64,000 nt of DNA from Stieleria varia (GCF_038443385.1 NZ_CP151726.1:1984001-2048000); one strand, 5' to 3'. Counted from the stretch's first letter, positions 1-10,715 are shown. Translations and numbers: made by a program. Notes: generated by a model from the sequence alone, not told the origin.

Positions 1-429
1 CTGGGGCAGGCGATGCGGTTGAGTGAGATGCTGCTACGGTCCAACCCGGACATGGCCAGATACCAGGAACTGAAAGCAGCGGCACTGCGTCAAATGTCGG
101 AAGTACAAATGGGCCGTGGGAACACGACGGCTGCGATCGCCCACTGTCAGGAGGAACGGGGGATTCGGCGTGATTTGATCGAAAAATACCCCGATCGTGT
201 CGCTTATCAGACCAGCCAGTGCCAGACGCTGGAGCGGCTTTCGGAGCTGCAGGCCAAATCGGCAGACCCGTCGATGGCCGCTCAATCGCTGCAGGAAGCC
301 ATCCTTTTGGCCGAAAACGTCGTGGAAACCGACAGTGTATCACACCATGCCCAGCGGCTCTTAGGCCGATTGAAAGACAAACAGCGTCGACTGAGAACAG
401 AGCAAGTGAACAATCCTGGCGATCCGTAA
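1..429 (+). CDS. C-terminal part of a helical (TPR-like) repeat protein, truncated by window edge
   Basis: The frame is open from base 1, so the gene starts upstream; about 142 residues are visible. They are almost entirely amphipathic alpha-helix with alternating Ala/Leu and Glu/Gln/Arg, as in tetratricopeptide repeats. The segment ends in a charged tail (RLLGRLKDKQRRLR) and has no membrane segment or catalytic motif. In planctomycetes such repeats commonly form the C-terminus of large Ser/Thr kinases, but no kinase domain is visible here, so that is only a possibility. The 201 bases to the next gene hold no recognised feature apart from a weak ribosome site just before it. Confidence 0.6.
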   Translation: MGQAMRLSEMLLRSNPDMARYQELKAAALRQMSEVQMGRGNTTAAIAHCQEERGIRRDLIEKYPDRVAYQTSQCQTLERLSELQAKSADPSMAAQSLQEAILLAENVVETDSVSHHAQRLLGRLKDKQRRLRTEQVNNPGDP

Positions 430-630
430 AGATGACCCCAGACGCACAGATGCACACTTTTTGCCGCAAAAATACAGCCAGACGCGATCGTTCGCCGCAC
501 CAGTTGGGCTTGCTTACCAACCCGGTCGAGCTAGAATCGGAGCCCGCCGAAGTCGAGCGAATTGCATTTGCCAATGCACGCGGCTTCGTCCCTGTGCGAA
601 CTGCACGCTCTGGTAGGTGAGTGTTGATCC

Positions 631-1974
631 ATGACTTCGTCCAATCACTCTGCAGTGCCTCCGGGTGGATTCAAGCTACGTTTTCACCCGCGAATTTTTG
701 GCAGTGCGGCTCCTGTTTTTCCTGGATTCGAGATCGATATCTCGGACCGTGTTGATGATGCCGATCGCCCGGATGCCGTCTGGCACCGCGATCGTGCGAA
801 ACAGATGATCAAGGCGCATCCGGAGATCAAGGGGCTGATCGGAAATAATCCATACACGTTCATTTGGTGCATCCTGTTCACCGGAGCCCAGATCGGCGTG
901 GCTGCGGCTGCCGGCATGGTCAGTTGGTGGTTGGTCCCCGTGCTTGCTTACTTCATCGGTGCCTGGATCAACATCTGCCTGTTCATGTTGGCACACGAGT
1001 GCAACCACAATCTGGTCTTCAAGAAAACCGCGCCCAACCGCTGGCTGTACACCCTGACAACGATGCCGATGTTTCTATCGGGGCATCACACGTGGTGGGT
1101 CGAGCATCACGTGCACCACAATGATTTGGGCGCCAAGAAGGACTTTGTGAAACGCCGTCGCAGCTTCATGTTGCTGACACGTCAACAAGTGTTGTGGAAA
1201 ACCGAAGGGCCGCTGTACAAGGCATTCTCTTGGCTGGCAACGCCGTTGTTCTCACCGTACTCACTGTTGATGCTGGTCACACAAGTGATGCGGTCTGTCC
1301 TCGGGCTGATCGTGTACGTCTTTGAATCACTCTTGCGAGGGCGTCTGCGTCCGGGAACCTTGTCGCTCAAGATTTTGGCAGATGAGCATTTGGTGAGCGG
1401 ATACGTCCGCAACTCCATGACGGGCTGGGCCGTGATCTATCCGCTCTTTAGCCTGGGGCTCACCGTCGCGTTGTTCTTTGTCGGTGGCTGGAAAGCCCTG
1501 GTGTTCCTGCTGCTCTCACAGTTGTTCATGACCGGATTCCTGAACCCCGTGATGTTCGGGATGATCCTCAGCAACTCGCACTTCCATGGTCACAGCCGCT
1601 ATCAACCGTCCTCGTCCTATTACGGATGGATGAATTGGTTCACGTTTAACTTTGGACTCCACACCGAGCACCACGACATCTCGGGTATCCCCTGGAATCG
1701 ATTGCCCAAGATGCGTCAGTACGCGCCCGAGTTTTACGACAACATCGTGCAAACCGAATCCTACGCACGTCTGGCGTTGCAGTTCGCATTCGGTAGTCGC
1801 GACAAAGGCGACACGGATTTTGACAATGAGGTCTATCGAAACGCCGAAATGTTCCGAAAGATGGAAGAGGAGCAAGCAGCAGCGGCGGCAGGCAAGACAT
1901 CGGAATCCGACTCTGAGAAAGCGGAACCGGCAGACGAAATCGTCGATGACGCGCGGCAGTTCTCGCGTCCATGA
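631..1974 (+). CDS. Membrane fatty-acid desaturase, sphingolipid Delta4-desaturase (DEGS) type
   Basis: 447 residues. The three histidine boxes of membrane di-iron desaturases are present: H122-E-C-N-H126, H159-H-V-H-H163 and H344-T-E-H-H348. Before the first box lies a segment (HRDRAKQMIKAHPEIKGL) very like the N-terminal domain of eukaryotic sphingolipid Delta4-desaturases, and the last box is followed by a DEGS-like stretch ending in EFYDN. Several hydrophobic spans (about 75-120, 200-225, 268-315) fit a membrane protein. The last 40 residues are an acidic extension absent from DEGS1. The stop overlaps the next start (ATGA), implying co-translation with the SDR. Known family chemistry is desaturation of a ceramide or long-chain acyl group; the actual substrate here is unknown. 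An ordinary acyl-lipid desaturase is the alternative. Confidence 0.85.
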   Translation: MTSSNHSAVPPGGFKLRFHPRIFGSAAPVFPGFEIDISDRVDDADRPDAVWHRDRAKQMIKAHPEIKGLIGNNPYTFIWCILFTGAQIGVAAAAGMVSWWLVPVLAYFIGAWINICLFMLAHECNHNLVFKKTAPNRWLYTLTTMPMFLSGHHTWWVEHHVHHNDLGAKKDFVKRRRSFMLLTRQQVLWKTEGPLYKAFSWLATPLFSPYSLLMLVTQVMRSVLGLIVYVFESLLRGRLRPGTLSLKILADEHLVSGYVRNSMTGWAVIYPLFSLGLTVALFFVGGWKALVFLLLSQLFMTGFLNPVMFGMILSNSHFHGHSRYQPSSSYYGWMNWFTFNFGLHTEHHDISGIPWNRLPKMRQYAPEFYDNIVQTESYARLALQFAFGSRDKGDTDFDNEVYRNAEMFRKMEEEQAAAAAGKTSESDSEKAEPADEIVDDARQFSRP

Positions 1975-2744
1975 GCCTTGCCGATAAAGTTGTCTTGATT
2001 ACCGGTGCCACCGGAGGCATCGGTTCCGCGCTGGCAACCACTCTGGCTGCCAAAGGCTGCAAGATCGGCTTGCTCGCTCGCAACGAAACGCGGTTGCGGG
2101 AAATCGCTGACTCTCTGCAGTCATCGAGTACCAAAGTCGCCTGCGCGGGTACCGAAGTCGCCTACGCGTGTGCCGATGTCGGGGAACGAGCCGAGGTCGC
2201 CCATGCCGTCGATCAAATCACACAGCAGCTCGGGCCGATCGACCTGCTGATCGCAAACGCGGGGGTCGGGGACCCGGACCAGATCGAGCCCTTTGACGGC
2301 GAATTGTTCGAGCGTCTGATGCGTGTCAATTGGCTGGGCATGGTCAACGCCATCCAAGCCGTTTTGCCTGCGATGCTGGAACGTCGCAGTGGTCACATCA
2401 CTACGGTATCGAGCTTGCGAGGCTACCGTGGCCTCCCCGGCTTTGCCGGCTATGGCTCCACCAAAGCCGCCGTCAATCATTTCATGGACGCCCTGCGAGT
2501 TGACTTGCGTGGCCGCGGCGTGGCCGTCACGACCGTCTGCCCCGGATATGTTCGCACCGCAATGACGGATTCCAAAGACTTTCCCATGCCGTTCATCATG
2601 GAACCGGAGCAAGCGGCCAAGAAAATCGTCTACGCGATTGAACGCAAAAAGAAAGTGTTCAATTTCCCTTGGCAATTGGCGTTGATGAGCCGTGTCGTTC
2701 GATCGCTACCCGACTGGGCCGTCGACCGAGTCGCACCGCGCTGA
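1971..2744 (+). CDS. Short-chain dehydrogenase/reductase (SDR)
   Basis: 257 residues, the usual classical SDR length. It has the NAD(P)-binding TGATGGIG (11-18), NAG (96-98), and the catalytic triad Ser148, Tyr161, Lys165 (YGSTK). It overlaps the upstream desaturase by 4 bases, so both probably work on the same substrate class. The order of motifs and the C-terminal hydrophobic/basic end resemble the 3-ketosphinganine reductase/DHRS7 group, but SDR substrate cannot be read from sequence. An in-frame 21-base tandem duplication (2128-2169) repeats TKVACAG/TEVAYAC just before the conserved ADV segment. Only 23 bases separate its stop from the convergent acyltransferase gene. Confidence 0.88.
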   Translation: MSLADKVVLITGATGGIGSALATTLAAKGCKIGLLARNETRLREIADSLQSSSTKVACAGTEVAYACADVGERAEVAHAVDQITQQLGPIDLLIANAGVGDPDQIEPFDGELFERLMRVNWLGMVNAIQAVLPAMLERRSGHITTVSSLRGYRGLPGFAGYGSTKAAVNHFMDALRVDLRGRGVAVTTVCPGYVRTAMTDSKDFPMPFIMEPEQAAKKIVYAIERKKKVFNFPWQLALMSRVVRSLPDWAVDRVAPR

Positions 2745-2767
2745 AACTGAGAGCCCTGCCAGGCGGT

Positions 2768-4120
2768 TTATCTGACAGCAGCCCTCAGTCTGCCGGCGAT
2801 GTCGTCGGCCAATCGAACGCCGCGGAATTCGTTGATCGTTGGCTCGGGACACATGAAATTCAACAGCATGCGATCCGCATAAGTTGCTGCGGTGCAAGCG
2901 AAGTCGCCGATCGCGCCCGGTGAAACCGCAAATGTCAATGCGCGGAGCTGAAGCGGTCCATCGCCGATCGAGAGGTCCAAACGGCCGACATTCGTCAGTC
3001 CGCTGGTGCTGCGTGTGTGTCGCTGCCAACGCTCGGCCAGTGTTTCCAGCGGCAGTTTGTCGCCGCCGATGGTTTGATACAGCCGAGGCAGCATGCTCGC
3101 CATCACCGCCGGCTGACCGCGATCGATACTCGATTTGAGCTGACCACGGATGCGGCGTGCAAGATCCCAAAACGGCTCGCCAGGATCAACACGCCCGCGA
3201 AACAAGACCATGGATGCAAACATTCCGACGTCCTCGCCCACGGCTGGCACCAAGCTATCTCGCACGTTGACCGGACAGCGGTGCTTGATGCTCAATGATT
3301 TTCCCGCGTCGTGAACGACGCCCAAGACAATCGCGGCCGACAACGCACCGTGGACCGTCGTTTGTTCCTGGCGAGATCGCTTGGCCAGTGAGGCGACGAA
3401 GCTTTCGTCAAATTCTTGCGAGATCACCTTGGTATGCCGCTGATTCAACGCTGCCTGTTGATCCATCGGGATCGGTGATACCGCGCCGTATCGCAAGTTT
3501 TCGAAAACCACACCGGCGACCAATTTTGCTCGCCGCAACGATCCCGCACCTCCGAGAACCGCAGCAGGCAAACGTTCATCCATCGCAGTGGTATCTGCCA
3601 ATCGTTGTTTGACTGGCCCGAAACCGTCCGACTGAGGCGTCTGAATGTGCTGTAAGAGATCGCGGAGCAAGTACATGCCGGACATGCCATCGCCGACAAC
3701 ATGGTCAAACGTGATCAGTAGATGGCTTTCGTCGTTTCCGTGATCGGCCAAAACGCAGCGAAACAGCGGGCCGATGTCCAGCGGAAAGGGTGTGTTGATT
3801 TCTTCTTCGACAACCGCTGTCCACTGTTCGGAGTCACATTGCACCACGCGCAACGGAATCTCGGGGACATTGTCCGTCCGAAAAGCCGGGCCATCGTTTG
3901 TCGTTTCGATACGTACTCGCAACAACGGATGTCGATCACGGACGAGATCAAGTGCGTTCCGGAGCAGCGTTTCAGAAATCGTACCTTGAACGTGCGCGAT
4001 GGCGCTGACGCAAATCTGTGCGTAAGAAGTCAGACGCCAAAAAACGTTTTCAAATGGGCTGAGCGGTCGCCCGCTGAACACTGCATCGTGCATGGTTTCT
4101 TCTGAATCACGCTGCGTCAT
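2768..4120 (-). CDS. Condensation-domain superfamily acyltransferase (PapA5/WES-like)
   Basis: 450 residues. Residues 139-145 read DHVVGDG, matching the HHxxxDG active-site motif of NRPS condensation domains, PapA5-type acyltransferases and wax ester synthases. The catalytic second His (His140) and the Asp-Gly are kept; the first His is Asp. The fold-typical N-terminal segment (HPLLRVRIE near residue 65) is also present. There is no carrier-protein or adenylation domain, so it is a stand-alone enzyme that likely esterifies an alcohol or amine with an acyl thioester. GAAGG six bases before the ATG supports this start. It is convergent with the desaturase-SDR pair and divergent from the hydroxylase, all compatible with lipid modification; substrate unknown. 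Confidence 0.78.
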   Translation of the reverse strand: MTQRDSEETMHDAVFSGRPLSPFENVFWRLTSYAQICVSAIAHVQGTISETLLRNALDLVRDRHPLLRVRIETTNDGPAFRTDNVPEIPLRVVQCDSEQWTAVVEEEINTPFPLDIGPLFRCVLADHGNDESHLLITFDHVVGDGMSGMYLLRDLLQHIQTPQSDGFGPVKQRLADTTAMDERLPAAVLGGAGSLRRAKLVAGVVFENLRYGAVSPIPMDQQAALNQRHTKVISQEFDESFVASLAKRSRQEQTTVHGALSAAIVLGVVHDAGKSLSIKHRCPVNVRDSLVPAVGEDVGMFASMVLFRGRVDPGEPFWDLARRIRGQLKSSIDRGQPAVMASMLPRLYQTIGGDKLPLETLAERWQRHTRSTSGLTNVGRLDLSIGDGPLQLRALTFAVSPGAIGDFACTAATYADRMLLNFMCPEPTINEFRGVRLADDIAGRLRAAVR

Positions 4121-4411
4121 GTTGAACCTTCAATGCTCGCATTGCGGCTGATGATCGTGTCAAAGGGTCATCGATTTGATAGCGATTTTCAATGTTGAAA
4201 GCTAGGCAACAGGCAATGTCGTTGCCGTCTACCCAAACTGCCATGCTAATTTACATAGTTTGACAATCGGGCGGTTGTGAGGAGCACTGCCCCGGCTATA
4301 TTCCGGCGGTTTCAATGAAGAAAGGCGGTTGTCGTTTGTTGAAAAAGGTGCAGGAACCTTTTCAGACCGCAGCGCTGCCTCATTCATCTTTGTCTGATCG
4401 GAGTACGCTAA

Positions 4412-4996
4412 GTGAGTGAGTTTGCAACTGAAATCGTCATTGGAATTCTGTGGCGAATCCCTGTGATCCTGCTGGCCTTTTCGATCGGGGAATGGTTGGT
4501 TCACAAGTATCTGTTGCACAAACCACTGTCCATCGCACCATTCATTGAGCGACAGCATGGCCAGGAGCACCATGGGCAGGGGCAGAACGAGATCATTCCG
4601 CACATCGACCTCACCTTGGTCGACTACTTTTGGACGCTGCCCTTCTTTGCGCTTGCCGGGTTTCGCATTTCCATGGGGCACGCTGGTGGTTGGGCGGGAG
4701 TGATCGCGCTGTCATCCGTAGTTTTTGCGCATCGCTATTTTTGGAATAAGATTCACCGTGGAATCCACCGCGATGACTCGGGCAATCGGCTTGAGAACAA
4801 TTGGATGACTCGTCGATCTTGGTTTCCCATGTTTGAGAACCATCACTTGGATCACCATCGCCGCCCGGATCGCAATTTCGGCGTGGTGTTTCTGTGGATC
4901 GACTATGCGTTTCGCACAAAGTGGACCAGTGCGGCAACTCGTGCGACCATGAAAGTGGCGGAGGAAACTCACGCCGCCAAGACGACGTCCACGTGA
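4412..4996 (+). CDS. Fatty-acid hydroxylase / carotene-hydroxylase-like di-iron membrane protein
   Basis: 194 residues, started at GTG with CGGAG eight bases upstream. Histidine clusters occur at H31/H36, H49/H53/H54, H107/H115/H119 and H144/H145/H148/H149, spaced as in the fatty-acid hydroxylase (sterol desaturase) superfamily, with hydrophobic spans at about 8-28, 72-85 and 90-108. These proteins hydroxylate lipid chains or rings using a di-iron centre in the membrane. The small size is at the low end for the family. Its position beside a DEGS-like desaturase and an acyltransferase suggests lipid tailoring, but a carotenoid substrate cannot be excluded. Confidence 0.72.
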   Translation: MSEFATEIVIGILWRIPVILLAFSIGEWLVHKYLLHKPLSIAPFIERQHGQEHHGQGQNEIIPHIDLTLVDYFWTLPFFALAGFRISMGHAGGWAGVIALSSVVFAHRYFWNKIHRGIHRDDSGNRLENNWMTRRSWFPMFENHHLDHHRRPDRNFGVVFLWIDYAFRTKWTSAATRATMKVAEETHAAKTTST

Positions 4997-5005
4997 GCCG
5001 CGATT

Positions 5006-6034
5006 TCAAGTGAGATGGGACTCACGCGGCTGATCCGCGGAGTCGCTGACAGCGTTCTCGTCCGAATGGTCGTTGGCACCGCCGCCCCGCGTTTCTTGTT
5101 TCTGCGTGTCCGATTCCTGGGGTTCTGGTTTCGGATACAGGAATCCGATCCCGAGGCGTTTAGCGGTCGATTCTTCGATGCCGATGGCCAGTGAGACGCC
5201 CATATAAAACAGGATCACATACAGGACACCATCCGCGATCGGATCCGCCAGTCCATCGACTGCTGGAAAGATCGCGGCCTTGAGCAACAGCGCCAGTCCG
5301 GCATTGCGAAACACGGATTCGATCGAGATCGCAAATCGGTCATTCGGGGGCAAGCGAAACGCAAACGACATCAGGATCCCGCTCCAAAGTGAGCCGGCAC
5401 CGAACAGTGTCAGGGCGAGTGGGGTCTGCCAGCCATAAACAAAGATCTCGAGACGTCCGCCGAAGAATGCGCTGAGGATGTAGCATCCGAGCAGGAAACT
5501 GCTCAGATGAACAAAGATGCGACTAAAGCGAGGCGCATGGTGAGGCCAAACTCGCCGAATGGTCAGGCCGGCAAAGAGGGGCATCAGCACATACAGGAGG
5601 ATGTCCAAAAAGATCCGCCCCATCGGCATCGCAAAGTCGGCCGGCAGTTGCGATGCACCATACAGTCGCAACAGCAAGGAAGTGCTCAGCAGGCACAAGA
5701 GCGTGGAAACCGATGTGGCCGTGATCGATAAAGCCACGTTTCCACCACCGAGGTGCGTCAGCAAGTTCGAAAACAAGCCTCCGGGCATCGCGGCAACCAA
5801 CAGCAAGCCGAACGCTACTCCCGCGGGCAACTGAAACAGACGCGACAAGCCGATCGCCAGCAGCGGTGAAATGACAACCTGTGCGACCGTGACCGCGATG
5901 ATCCCCTGAGGCATTCGACAAACGGCGGCAAACTCACGGAGCGTCAATGTGGCTCCCATCCCGATGGTCGATGTGACCAGAATCGCGATCGACAAATAGG
6001 ATTCGACGGCGATGAAGTCCACGTCAAAATCCAC
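5006..6034 (-). CDS. Bile acid:sodium symporter (BASS) family transporter
   Basis: 342 residues with about nine hydrophobic spans through residue 285. The segment AAMPGGLFSNLLTHLGG followed by a LSI-T-SVSTL pattern corresponds to the conserved crossover region of BASS/SBF transporters. BASS proteins move organic anions (bile acids, pantoate, pyruvate) with Na+; the substrate here cannot be predicted. A hydrophilic cytoplasmic tail of about 50 residues, rich in Glu/Asp/Gln, follows the last span. It is the last gene of a tight minus-strand operon: only six bases separate it from the upstream secreted protein gene. Confidence 0.85.
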   Translation of the reverse strand: MDFDVDFIAVESYLSIAILVTSTIGMGATLTLREFAAVCRMPQGIIAVTVAQVVISPLLAIGLSRLFQLPAGVAFGLLLVAAMPGGLFSNLLTHLGGGNVALSITATSVSTLLCLLSTSLLLRLYGASQLPADFAMPMGRIFLDILLYVLMPLFAGLTIRRVWPHHAPRFSRIFVHLSSFLLGCYILSAFFGGRLEIFVYGWQTPLALTLFGAGSLWSGILMSFAFRLPPNDRFAISIESVFRNAGLALLLKAAIFPAVDGLADPIADGVLYVILFYMGVSLAIGIEESTAKRLGIGFLYPKPEPQESDTQKQETRGGGANDHSDENAVSDSADQPRESHLT

Positions 6035-6040
6035 TGCGTT

Positions 6041-7066
6041 TTACTCCACTTTTTCAACCAAGGGCGTTAACTCAAGCGATAGCTTGATCCGCAACGCATC
6101 CTCTGCCAAGCCTGCTGACTCCATTTTCGCAACGAGCAATTCCAGGGGCCCCGCCTGCAACGATGGGGGCAAATCATTGATACTTTGTTCCCACTGAATC
6201 CATCGATCGGTGACATCGCGCGGGGACGCAAGCTTCCATCTCAGTTGGTCTACCAGTCCTGCGATTAGCGGCCGTTTTGTGTTCGCCGCGAGCTGATCCA
6301 GGATCGCCTCCGCCTCGGCTCGCTGTGTGGGCGATTCCAATAGCCAACTGGCACAGACCAGACGAACCGCATCGGATTGCTCATTCGTCTTGGTCGTCGC
6401 GGCGGTGATCGCGGCAACCGCACGCTCTCTCGGCATCGGCGTCCAAGCAATCGGCAAGGAGGCGAGCGACATCGGGGCGAGGGAACGTTGATCGAGTTGC
6501 GACACCAGCTCCAGTGAGATCTCCGCGCGATTGGTTCGCCATGCCGCGTCGGCAGCGAGCATGGAAAGCCATTGTTGACGCCAAATCGGAGGTCGATCGC
6601 TCGGATCGTCTTCGCTGCCCAGTGCGTTGATCAGCCCCAACAAGGCATCACCGTACTGGCCGTCGAGATACAGACGAACTGCGGTGGACTCCGCGTCCGA
6701 TCGATCCAGAGATCGCACCCAGATGACCCGCTGAGCAGCGATCTTTGTCAATGCGTCGTCACCTGCCAAGCGAATCGCTAAGTGCTGTCCATCCAATGAC
6801 GCAATCAGCCCGGATTTGATTGTGATCGCGCGAGGATACCAAGTGCTGTCCGTGGACGCTCGCTGGGCCGGTGCCAGCCAAACGGTGTGCGGTGATTCGG
6901 TCACGGAACTCGTCTGCGCCGATACCGAGCTTGGGCACCCGATCCATGCAAGCACCACAATAGAAACCATGCGAGGAAACATGCGACAGAGGGCTAAATG
7001 GCGAAAGACATTGATCAGTGCGTTGATCAGTGCGTTAACCATTGGAAACTCATTCCATGAAATCAT
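6041..7066 (-). CDS. Secreted or anchored protein of unknown function (alpha-helical)
   Basis: The start was placed at 7066 because GGAGGAAGAA lies directly upstream with good spacing; ATG codons further upstream would overlap the VWA gene and lack a ribosome site. The product has 341 residues: a hydrophobic signal or anchor segment (MVSIVVLAWIGCPSSVSA, near residues 32-49), then a mostly helical Leu/Ala-rich domain with several Trp-containing helices. No catalytic motif is recognised. A 12-base tandem duplication (7011-7034) gives NALINALIN near the N-terminus. It lies between a VWA protein and a BASS transporter in one operon. The function is unknown. Confidence 0.7.
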   Translation of the reverse strand: MISWNEFPMVNALINALINVFRHLALCRMFPRMVSIVVLAWIGCPSSVSAQTSSVTESPHTVWLAPAQRASTDSTWYPRAITIKSGLIASLDGQHLAIRLAGDDALTKIAAQRVIWVRSLDRSDAESTAVRLYLDGQYGDALLGLINALGSEDDPSDRPPIWRQQWLSMLAADAAWRTNRAEISLELVSQLDQRSLAPMSLASLPIAWTPMPRERAVAAITAATTKTNEQSDAVRLVCASWLLESPTQRAEAEAILDQLAANTKRPLIAGLVDQLRWKLASPRDVTDRWIQWEQSINDLPPSLQAGPLELLVAKMESAGLAEDALRIKLSLELTPLVEKVE

Positions 7067-7088
7067 TTCTTCCTCCATTCCTCGTTGG

Positions 7089-8297
7089 TCACTGCTTGGC
7101 TTCATCCGCTGACCGTTCGGTCTCATCCGCTGGCGGAGTCCTTAATTGCTCTCGACTGAGTTGTCGAACGTCCACGTACTGGTACTGACCTCCGTTTTGC
7201 TCCGCCAATTCTCTGAGAAAACCGGCAGGTGGAGCCACTGCGGTGGAGCCGAATTCGATCGCATGGATGGTGGTACCGCTTTGCTGAGCGCGGCGTTGGA
7301 TGTCTGCAAGCTGTGTGGCGGACAAGCGTGGAATGCGTGCGTCGGTCAAAAAGAAGATGACGTCGGGAGACATCCGCAGCGCCATCTTCAACGCGGCTTC
7401 GTGCTCCGTTCCCCCCACCGCCGTCATGGCTTGGATGTAGCGCTCGGCGCGACGGATCAACGCTGATTCTCCCGATACCATTTGCAACGCCATCCCAGAG
7501 AGTTCAAACGGTTTTGGCTGGTCGTTGTAAAAGATGATTTGAAACTGTTGTCTCGGCGAGAGCGTGCGTAGGCTGCGAATCAGTTCGGCTTTGGCGCTTC
7601 GCAAAGGTCGGCCTTCGAAACCGTTCATGCTGTCGCTACGATCGAAGACATAGACAAAACGTGAACCGCTGCCTGACACGCCGAACACCATCGTCGTAGC
7701 TTCTTCGCCTTTTGCAGCAGGACTTTTCCGGCCATCACTTTCGCCAAAGGCATCTCCATCGAGATTGGTTTCGCCCGAGAGGCCGGTGCCGGAGGTCGGT
7801 GCCGGTGTGGCTTCGATCGCGGCCAGGACACCGGCCAGGTCAATCGGAGGCGAGAGATCGGCCGGTGGAGCAGATGCGGCCGCGGCGTCGTTGCTGGTTT
7901 GCTGGTTGTCGGTCGCCGACTGCTGCTCCGGTTTGGCCTCCACGTAGCGATCACGATCGGGCAGCCGGTGCACCATCGCGATCCCGACGGGGCGATCGGC
8001 GGACTCGCCCGTGCCATGCGTCGTCTGTGTCAGGACCAGCCCCATCACGACCAGCAGCACCACATGTGCCGCAATCGACAGGATCATGGCCGGCGCGGTC
8101 CGCTGTGGGATGACTAGCTCGGGAGGCCGATCAGGCGGCAAATCGCGGTGCGAGCGGACCGTCGATTCGGCGGCCCCCCGCTGGCCGGAGGCGGGCGATT
8201 GCGGTGCGATTTTGTCGGGCTGGGGCATGAAAAACGATAAAAAGTCAACCTGGTGGGAGAAAGACGCGACCGGTGCAGTCTGTGTATCCGTTGCCAC
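7089..8297 (-). CDS. Membrane-anchored von Willebrand factor A domain protein
   Basis: 402 residues: cytoplasmic N-terminus, one membrane span at about 70-90, a Pro/Ala/Ser-rich linker (about 100-200), and a VWA domain from about 212 whose metal-ion-dependent adhesion site is D219-R-S221-D-S223. VWA domains bind a divalent cation and a protein ligand; this one should face the periplasm. The start used is GTG at 8297 with a weak GAG upstream; an internal ATG (residue 24) is an alternative. It heads a three-gene operon and is divergent from metK, with 150 bases between. The VWA-plus-linker design is common in planctomycetes, but its partner is unknown. Confidence 0.8.
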   Translation of the reverse strand: MATDTQTAPVASFSHQVDFLSFFMPQPDKIAPQSPASGQRGAAESTVRSHRDLPPDRPPELVIPQRTAPAMILSIAAHVVLLVVMGLVLTQTTHGTGESADRPVGIAMVHRLPDRDRYVEAKPEQQSATDNQQTSNDAAAASAPPADLSPPIDLAGVLAAIEATPAPTSGTGLSGETNLDGDAFGESDGRKSPAAKGEEATTMVFGVSGSGSRFVYVFDRSDSMNGFEGRPLRSAKAELIRSLRTLSPRQQFQIIFYNDQPKPFELSGMALQMVSGESALIRRAERYIQAMTAVGGTEHEAALKMALRMSPDVIFFLTDARIPRLSATQLADIQRRAQQSGTTIHAIEFGSTAVAPPAGFLRELAEQNGGQYQYVDVRQLSREQLRTPPADETERSADEAKQ

Positions 8298-8447
8298 GCT
8301 TCTCAGAACAGTTCCGGACCACTAGTTTATGGGGCGAAATGGCGGTGGACATGTCGTTTTTTCAAAAAGCAGTCCGATTACCGACCTCATTGTTTTCCCA
8401 CCTCGACCAGCCGGGTCCGCCGATCCGAGCCGTTTGGAGAATCTGTT

Positions 8448-9608
<1,161 letters not shown>

Positions 9609-9617
9609 ACAAGCGTT

Positions 9618-10499
9618 TTGGTCCATAAGTCGACTCGATTGTTTTGGTCCACTGACGTGCATCTCAACCACGTTGCGATGCCGCAGTGGGACCAATGGAT
9701 CGAAGCGATTGAGGACGCCAAAGCTGACGCGGACAAACATGACGCTACCGTCGCCGGTTTGATCATCACCGGCGACATCTCCGAAGCGGACGATGTCATC
9801 TTTCAGTTGGAGCGGATCGTCGGCGTCACCCGGTTGCCGCTCTATTTCGTTCTCGGCAATCATGATTTTTATCACGGTCTGATCGCCACGACTCGCGGCG
9901 AAGTCGTTCGGATCATGCGTGAGAACGAAGACCTCTTTTACCTGACGGACACCACTCCGATCGAGATCGCGCAAGACGTGTTTTTGATCGGCGACGACGG
10001 ATGGGGCGACGCCACCGTCGGAGACTACGATGGTTCGCCCATTCGGCTGCACGACTTTCAGTTGATCGCTGACTTTGTCGAATCCCGTACAGCCGATTGG
10101 CCCAAGCTGTTGCATCGACTCGGAAAAGAATCCGCCGATCGGCTCCGCGACAAACTCTTGGCATTGCCCGAGCGTGTGCGGCAAGTCCTTGTCGCCACCC
10201 ACGTGCCCCCGCAGCGCGAGTCATGCTGGTACGAAGGGAAGGTTTCGGACGACGATTGGGCGCCGTTCTTTGTCTGCGGTCAGATCGGCGAAGTCTTGGA
10301 GTGGTATGCGGATCGACATCCCGATGTTCATCTGACCGTTCTCTGCGGCCACACCCATCATCAAGGAGTTGCCCGAATTCGCGACAACCTGATCATCTAC
10401 ACCGGCAGCGCGGTCTACGGAGAACCCACTGTGCAATCGGTCATCAACGCGGATGCCGATGAGGTTGGTCTTGTGGATCCTAAAAGCGGCGACACGTAA
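9618..10499 (+). CDS. Calcineurin-like metallophosphoesterase
   Basis: 293 residues from a TTG start; no good ribosome site is visible, so translational coupling to metK (nine bases upstream) is likely. The family's metal-binding motifs occur in order: STDVHLNH (D-x-H), GDISEADD, GNHDFYHG (GNHD), THVPP and CGHTHHQG (GHTH). These bind two metal ions and hydrolyse phosphomono- or diesters. No signal peptide is seen, so it is probably cytosolic. The substrate is unknown; the metK linkage is suggestive but may simply be positional. Confidence 0.9.
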   Translation: MVHKSTRLFWSTDVHLNHVAMPQWDQWIEAIEDAKADADKHDATVAGLIITGDISEADDVIFQLERIVGVTRLPLYFVLGNHDFYHGLIATTRGEVVRIMRENEDLFYLTDTTPIEIAQDVFLIGDDGWGDATVGDYDGSPIRLHDFQLIADFVESRTADWPKLLHRLGKESADRLRDKLLALPERVRQVLVATHVPPQRESCWYEGKVSDDDWAPFFVCGQIGEVLEWYADRHPDVHLTVLCGHTHHQGVARIRDNLIIYTGSAVYGEPTVQSVINADADEVGLVDPKSGDT

Positions 10500-10520
10500 G
10501 AGTTTTTGTCTTGCACACCT

Positions 10521-10704
10521 CTAGCCCGGATGATTCATCAGCCGCTGGCGCGATAGCGTCCGGTTCCCGAGTATAGGTGCAAGAACCGGACGCTATCGCG
10601 TGGCTGCTGATGTGCGCAGACTGTTTTCGTGCCGATCCACGCAAGCCGTTTCACGCAAACGTGTTGCGATGACCGTAGTGAGTCGCGTGAATAATCCGGG
10701 CTAG
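10521..10704. repeat. Palindromic mobile-looking element, copy 1 (CTAGCCCGG family)
   Basis: 184 bases bounded by CTAGCCCGGATGATTCA on the left and the near-exact inverse ending ATAATCCGGGCTAG on the right. Near the left end is a hairpin with perfect 17-base arms (GCGATAGCGTCCGGTTC at 10550-10566, inverse at 10583-10599) extended outward by imperfect pairing. No ORF is seen. Copy 3 (55817-55999) is the same element in opposite orientation; copy 2 (15104-15272) shares ends and layout but carries a different hairpin. Confidence 0.85.
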
Positions 10705-10715
10705 TGCTTTGTCAC

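Noticed and set aside
8298-8447. Possible SAM riboswitch upstream of metK
   Set aside because: Only 150 bases separate the divergent genes and none of the conserved SAM-riboswitch helices or a terminator switch could be found.
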